DNA of 13,798 bases from an archaeon (GTDB lineage Archaea; EX4484-52; B79-G9): the NCBI GenBank assembly GCA_030594585.1, contig JAUVEX010000012.1:1-13798 (forward strand), in the 5' to 3' direction. Below, piece by piece: positions 13,343-13,798 of the stretch. How positions within the stretch are numbered: the stretch's first letter is position 1; each line of letters opens with the position of its first letter. The translations under genes and the position numbers were made by a program. The notes under the pieces were generated by a model. That model saw only the letters and a program-made list of their open reading frames with translations. It ran no database searches and had not been told where the DNA came from.

Positions 13343-13386
13343 TTGAAGTTAAACAGTTAAAGATTGTGCGAAAGGTAAAAATATGA
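13339..13386 (+). other. 15-codon ORF chained between mbhJ and pyrH
   Basis: An ATG at 13339 overlaps the mbhJ stop (ATGA), and its own TGA overlaps the pyrH ATG in the same manner. The peptide is MIEVKQLKIVRKVKI, basic and without homology I recognise. It may be a remnant of a lost downstream gene such as mbhK, a leader that couples pyrH translation to the operon, or chance. No Shine-Dalgarno precedes it. Confidence 0.3.
13371..13376 (+). promoter_or_regulatory. Shine-Dalgarno of pyrH
   Basis: AAAGGT lies 6 nt before the ATG at 13383. No TATA-like sequence lies in the 40-bp gap after mbhJ, so pyrH is probably translated from the mbh message. Confidence 0.45.
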
Positions 13387-13798
13387 AAATTGTAATCTCT
13401 CTTGGAGGGTCTCTTGTAGCAAATGAGCCAATAAATATGGGCGAGTATGCTGAAGCCATAAAAAAAATCAGCAGGGGAAACCGGCTGATTGTTGTTGTGG
13501 GCGGTGGGATCCCGGCAAGAAAAGCAATTGAGGCCGCAAAAAAAACAGGGGCAAACGAATTTGAGCAGGACATAAAAGCAATTGAAGTAACACAAAAAAA
13601 CGCATCTGATTTTGCAGTCGCTCTTGGTGATTTTGCGGAAAAGGAAATAAACAAAAACTATGCAGGCATTGTATCCCTTTACAATTCAACAGAAAAGATT
13701 GTGGTCTGTGGGGGAACAACACCCGGCCAGTCAACAGACGGTGTTGCGGCAAACCTGGCAAAATTGATAAAAGCAGATATGATGATAAACGCCACAAA
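13383..13798 (+). CDS. pyrH: UMP kinase, archaeal type (partial, runs off the right edge)
   Basis: The first 138 residues of an amino-acid-kinase-fold UMP kinase, which phosphorylates UMP to UDP. Visible marks are the N-terminal KIVISLGGSLV, the glycine-rich VVVGGGIPAR near 40, the VTQKNASDFAVALG segment, and GGTTPGQSTDGVAA (about 112-125) ahead of the ADMMINAT strand. These match archaeal PyrH and set it apart from aspartate and glutamate kinases. About 85-90 residues of the C-terminal part should lie beyond the window. The gene does not belong functionally with the membrane complex before it. Confidence 0.9.
   Translation, partial: MKIVISLGGSLVANEPINMGEYAEAIKKISRGNRLIVVVGGGIPARKAIEAAKKTGANEFEQDIKAIEVTQKNASDFAVALGDFAEKEINKNYAGIVSLYNSTEKIVVCGGTTPGQSTDGVAANLAKLIKADMMINAT

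Noticed and set aside
1..13798. CRISPR arrays, insertion sequences, rRNA genes, phage genes
   Set aside because: I saw no repeat-spacer series, transposase, rRNA segment or viral hallmark; composition and gene style look even throughout.

Overview
This is an archaeal window. The sequence shows a family-B DNA polymerase, a type II methionyl aminopeptidase, the OapA/OapB/OapC trio, DUF373 and AMMECR1 proteins, an archaeal-type UMP kinase, and a tRNA gene interrupted by introns of the bulge-helix-bulge type. Genes at the head of transcription units mostly have an AT-rich box about 25-35 nt before the ATG and little or no leader. Genes inside the operon overlap by ATGA or TAATG, and several carry short Shine-Dalgarno sequences. 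The phylum cannot be fixed from this stretch; a DPANN or other uncultivated lineage with a compact genome is a guess.

Layout. 1-49: two tandem 20-bp dyads at the left edge. 50-1481 (minus): oapA-oapB-oapC, a GTPase, a DUF2073 protein and a zinc-ribbon protein. 1536-2105 (plus): a nucleoside 2-deoxyribosyltransferase-like protein, divergent from oapA. 2216-4651 (plus): DNA polymerase B, full length and without intein. 4664-5749 (minus): a Na+/phosphate cotransporter-like protein, convergent with polB and divergent from map. 5811-6698 (plus): methionyl aminopeptidase. 6745-7806 (plus): DUF373 membrane protein. 7839-8012 (minus): tRNA-Val(UAC) with two introns, one in the D-loop and one at the usual 37/38 position. 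8060-8626 (plus): AMMECR1. 8691-8801 (plus): an unannotated 36-residue single-span membrane ORF.

8861-13342 (plus): a tightly packed operon in the order of mbhA to mbhJ of Mrp-Mbh respiratory complexes: MrpE, F, G, MbhD, MbhE, MrpB, MrpC, MrpD, MbhI and a NuoB-like subunit with four cysteine ligands. This would form the ion-translocating arm plus one electron-transfer subunit. The expected mbhK, L, M and N genes (NuoC, NuoD/catalytic, NuoH and ferredoxin-like subunits) do not follow. Instead a 15-codon ORF is chained by ATGA overlaps to a UMP kinase gene that runs off the right edge.

The strongest points for follow-up are the two-intron tRNA-Val, the Mbh operon cut off after mbhJ, the replaced lysine in its antiporter subunit, the dyads beside oapC, and divergent genes that appear to share one TATA-like box.
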